This document shows, piece after piece, positions 46,964-48,111 of a stretch of 48,111 nucleotides of DNA (position 1 is the first letter of the stretch; the number at the start of each line of letters is the position of its first letter). A program made the position numbers and the translations under genes. The notes under the pieces were generated by a model. It searched no databases and had not been told where the DNA came from. It saw only the letters and a program-made list of their open reading frames with translations. The DNA lies in contig WRBN01000002.1 in NCBI GenBank assembly GCA_009784515.1, positions 1-48,111 on the forward strand, written 5' to 3'. Origin of the DNA: Spirochaetaceae bacterium (GTDB lineage Bacteria > Spirochaetota > Spirochaetia > WRBN01).

Positions 46964-48111
46964 ATGAATAAGCAAATACTCCCATTAACCCAGCAAGCCA
47001 AACAGGCCATCACCATTAAACGCCTCGTAACTAAACTCCGGCAGGCCCGTACCAATTATTACAATAGCGGCGAGCTGCTTTTAACCGATAATAACTTTGA
47101 TGATTTAGAGGATAAATTAAGGGCTTTAGCCCCCCACCATAGCTACTTTAAAACAGTAGGCATAAATTTTGATAGCAGCGGTGAAGCCGGCAAGGTAAAA
47201 CATCTTGTACCTATGCTTAGCGCCGATAAAGCCAAAGATATGACCGAAGTAAGCAAGTGGTTGGGTAAGCTTAAGCTGGCTAGCTATCAATTAATTATAG
47301 AGCCTAAGATAGATGGCCTGTCGGCTAGCTGCCGTTATGTTAATGGTTTGCTTGATGTTGTAGCCACACGTGGTGATGGTAGAACAGGACAGGATATTAC
47401 AGAGGTAGCCGGCTACATAAGCGCTATCCCTAAAAAGTTAAGCCAGCCTTTAACCATCGAGGTACGCGGCGAATTATACCTGCCCCGCAATACCAGCTAT
47501 GATACTAAAGGTAAACCTTTGCGCAACAACACCGTAGGATTAATTAACCGTAAAGAAAATAAGGCAGAGGCTAGCTTTGTGCACTTTGCCGCCTATCGTA
47601 TTGAAGGGTATAGCTACGGTACAGAAGAAGAAGCCATTAAATTAATTACTGCGTTGGGTTTTAGCAGTGTGCCTTATCAGCTGGTGAGCAGTGAAGAAGA
47701 GATAGATAATTACTACCAGCAGTACCTTGAGCAGCTACGTGACCAGTGGGTTTATGAAACCGATGGTTTAATGTTAGTGATAAACAATAGCCGGCTACAG
47801 GCCGAGTTGGATAGACGTTGGGTGGTAGACCATCATCATCACTATGCCTTAGCGTTTAAGCCGCCCTCTGCCAGTAAAGTAAGTAGCCTGATAAATGTGG
47901 AGTGGCAGGTAAGCCGCAGCGGTTTTGCTATACCGGTGGCTATCTTTGCCCCTATACAGTTAGGCGGCGCTACCCTAGAGCGCGCCAGCTTACATAACGC
48001 CGAATATGTAGGTAAACTTAAATTAGCCGCCGGCGACCAGCTGCTTATTGAGCGGGCCAACGATGTTATCCCTTATGTGCGTGATAACTTAAGCGGTCAT
48101 GGCCGAGAAGA
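46964..48111 (+). CDS. ligA: NAD-dependent DNA ligase, N-terminal part (cut by window end)
   Basis: 382 codons are open from ATG 46964 to the window end. Order of LigA motifs: NYYNSGELLLTDNNFDDLED (domain Ia, NMN/NAD site), VKHLVPMLSADKA, EPKIDGLSASCRY (adenylated Lys 115, same number as in E. coli), TRGDGRTGQDIT, EVRGELYLP, ETDGLMLVIN, YALAFKPP and the start of the OB domain with GGATLERASLHN and ANDVIPYV. It seals nicks at replication forks. Several motifs are looser than in standard LigA (VSRSGFAIPVA for xGRTGxLTPVA; L-A-F-K-P for AYKFP), so it is a diverged LigA or a second ligase; the zinc finger, HhH and BRCT parts would lie beyond the window. No Shine-Dalgarno. Confidence 0.88.
   Translation, partial: MNKQILPLTQQAKQAITIKRLVTKLRQARTNYYNSGELLLTDNNFDDLEDKLRALAPHHSYFKTVGINFDSSGEAGKVKHLVPMLSADKAKDMTEVSKWLGKLKLASYQLIIEPKIDGLSASCRYVNGLLDVVATRGDGRTGQDITEVAGYISAIPKKLSQPLTIEVRGELYLPRNTSYDTKGKPLRNNTVGLINRKENKAEASFVHFAAYRIEGYSYGTEEEAIKLITALGFSSVPYQLVSSEEEIDNYYQQYLEQLRDQWVYETDGLMLVINNSRLQAELDRRWVVDHHHHYALAFKPPSASKVSSLINVEWQVSRSGFAIPVAIFAPIQLGGATLERASLHNAEYVGKLKLAAGDQLLIERANDVIPYVRDNLSGHGRE

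Noticed and set aside
47830-47845. Run of His codons in the ligase frame, like a His tag
   Set aside because: Natural DHHHHYALAFK segment in frame with LigA motifs on both sides.
1-48111. Very frequent GCCGGC and CGGCCG words on both strands
   Set aside because: Explained by preferred codons GCC and GGC (Ala-Gly) and their use in coding; no spacing pattern pointing to a site.
1-48111. tRNA, rRNA, IS elements, prophage or integrase genes
   Set aside because: None recognised in the gaps or among the frames; absence is by eye only.

Overview
The window looks like a chromosomal segment of a host-associated, motile spirochaete close to Treponema. Pointers are the rpmF-acpP-rnc block, FlgM, an unusual multi-pass chemoreceptor and a CheY-like regulator (flagellar motility), IspG (MEP pathway), and many exported proteins and lipoproteins of the type common in treponemes. 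There is no synthesis operon of any size: most genes sit alone or in runs of two to four, on both strands. Base use mixes TTA/AAA-type codons with GCC, GGC and AGC. I saw no rRNA, tRNA, IS element or CRISPR array.

Layout. 1-2.8 kb: tail of an unknown gene, an exported protein with GT80 sialyltransferase motifs, an outer-membrane beta-barrel, then a free-standing 27-residue membrane peptide gene with a facing antisense transcription unit. 2.8-7.6 kb: an apparent operon of three exported proteins (TPR/EF-loop protein, HtrA-like protease, lipoprotein). 7.7-9.9 kb: MFS transporter fused to HEAT repeats. 9.9-11.2 kb: a low-GC pair of unknown overlapping genes. 11.2-20 kb: mostly minus-strand housekeeping (NIF3, cytidine deaminase, PHP phosphoesterase, FlgM, RsmI, RNase III, ACP, L32) and a chemoreceptor, plus a plus-strand beta-propeller/degenerate M23 pair. 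20.2-26.3 kb: MATE exporter, a split Gdt1-type cation exporter with a ferritin-like tail, oligoendopeptidase F, a two-gene chromate-type transporter and RNase HII. 26.4-30.7 kb: RadC/JAB-like protein, CheY-like regulator, DksA/TraR zinc finger, OB-fold secreted protein, LRR protein, CYTH protein. 30.8-36.7 kb: OPT transporter, two glycosyltransferases, endonuclease III, a DUF4097-like membrane protein. 36.8-48.1 kb: TetR regulator, queuosine-precursor-type transporter, IspG, a degenerate class III cyclase, further exported proteins, an orphan solute-binding protein, and a truncated NAD-dependent DNA ligase.

Most interesting signals. (1) At 2402-2680 a near-consensus promoter drives a short transcript coding for a single-helix peptide and ending in an intrinsic terminator; a second promoter on the opposite strand, also with a 17-nt spacer, starts an antisense RNA over the 3' half, which has its own hairpin-plus-U-tract terminator inside the coding region. 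This is the layout of a 3'-overlapping type I toxin-antitoxin pair. (2) At least six genes have complete -35/-10 promoters whose -10 box ends only 5-7 nt before the ATG and no Shine-Dalgarno, so they should be leaderless. (3) A 29-30 nt imperfect inverted repeat sits between divergent promoters at 1.4 kb. (4) Five copies of the 9-mer TTATTAACA lie around an AT-rich tract at 34.8 kb. (5) A Gdt1 half-transporter carries a ferritin-like domain. All functional statements come from reading motifs by eye; no database search was possible.
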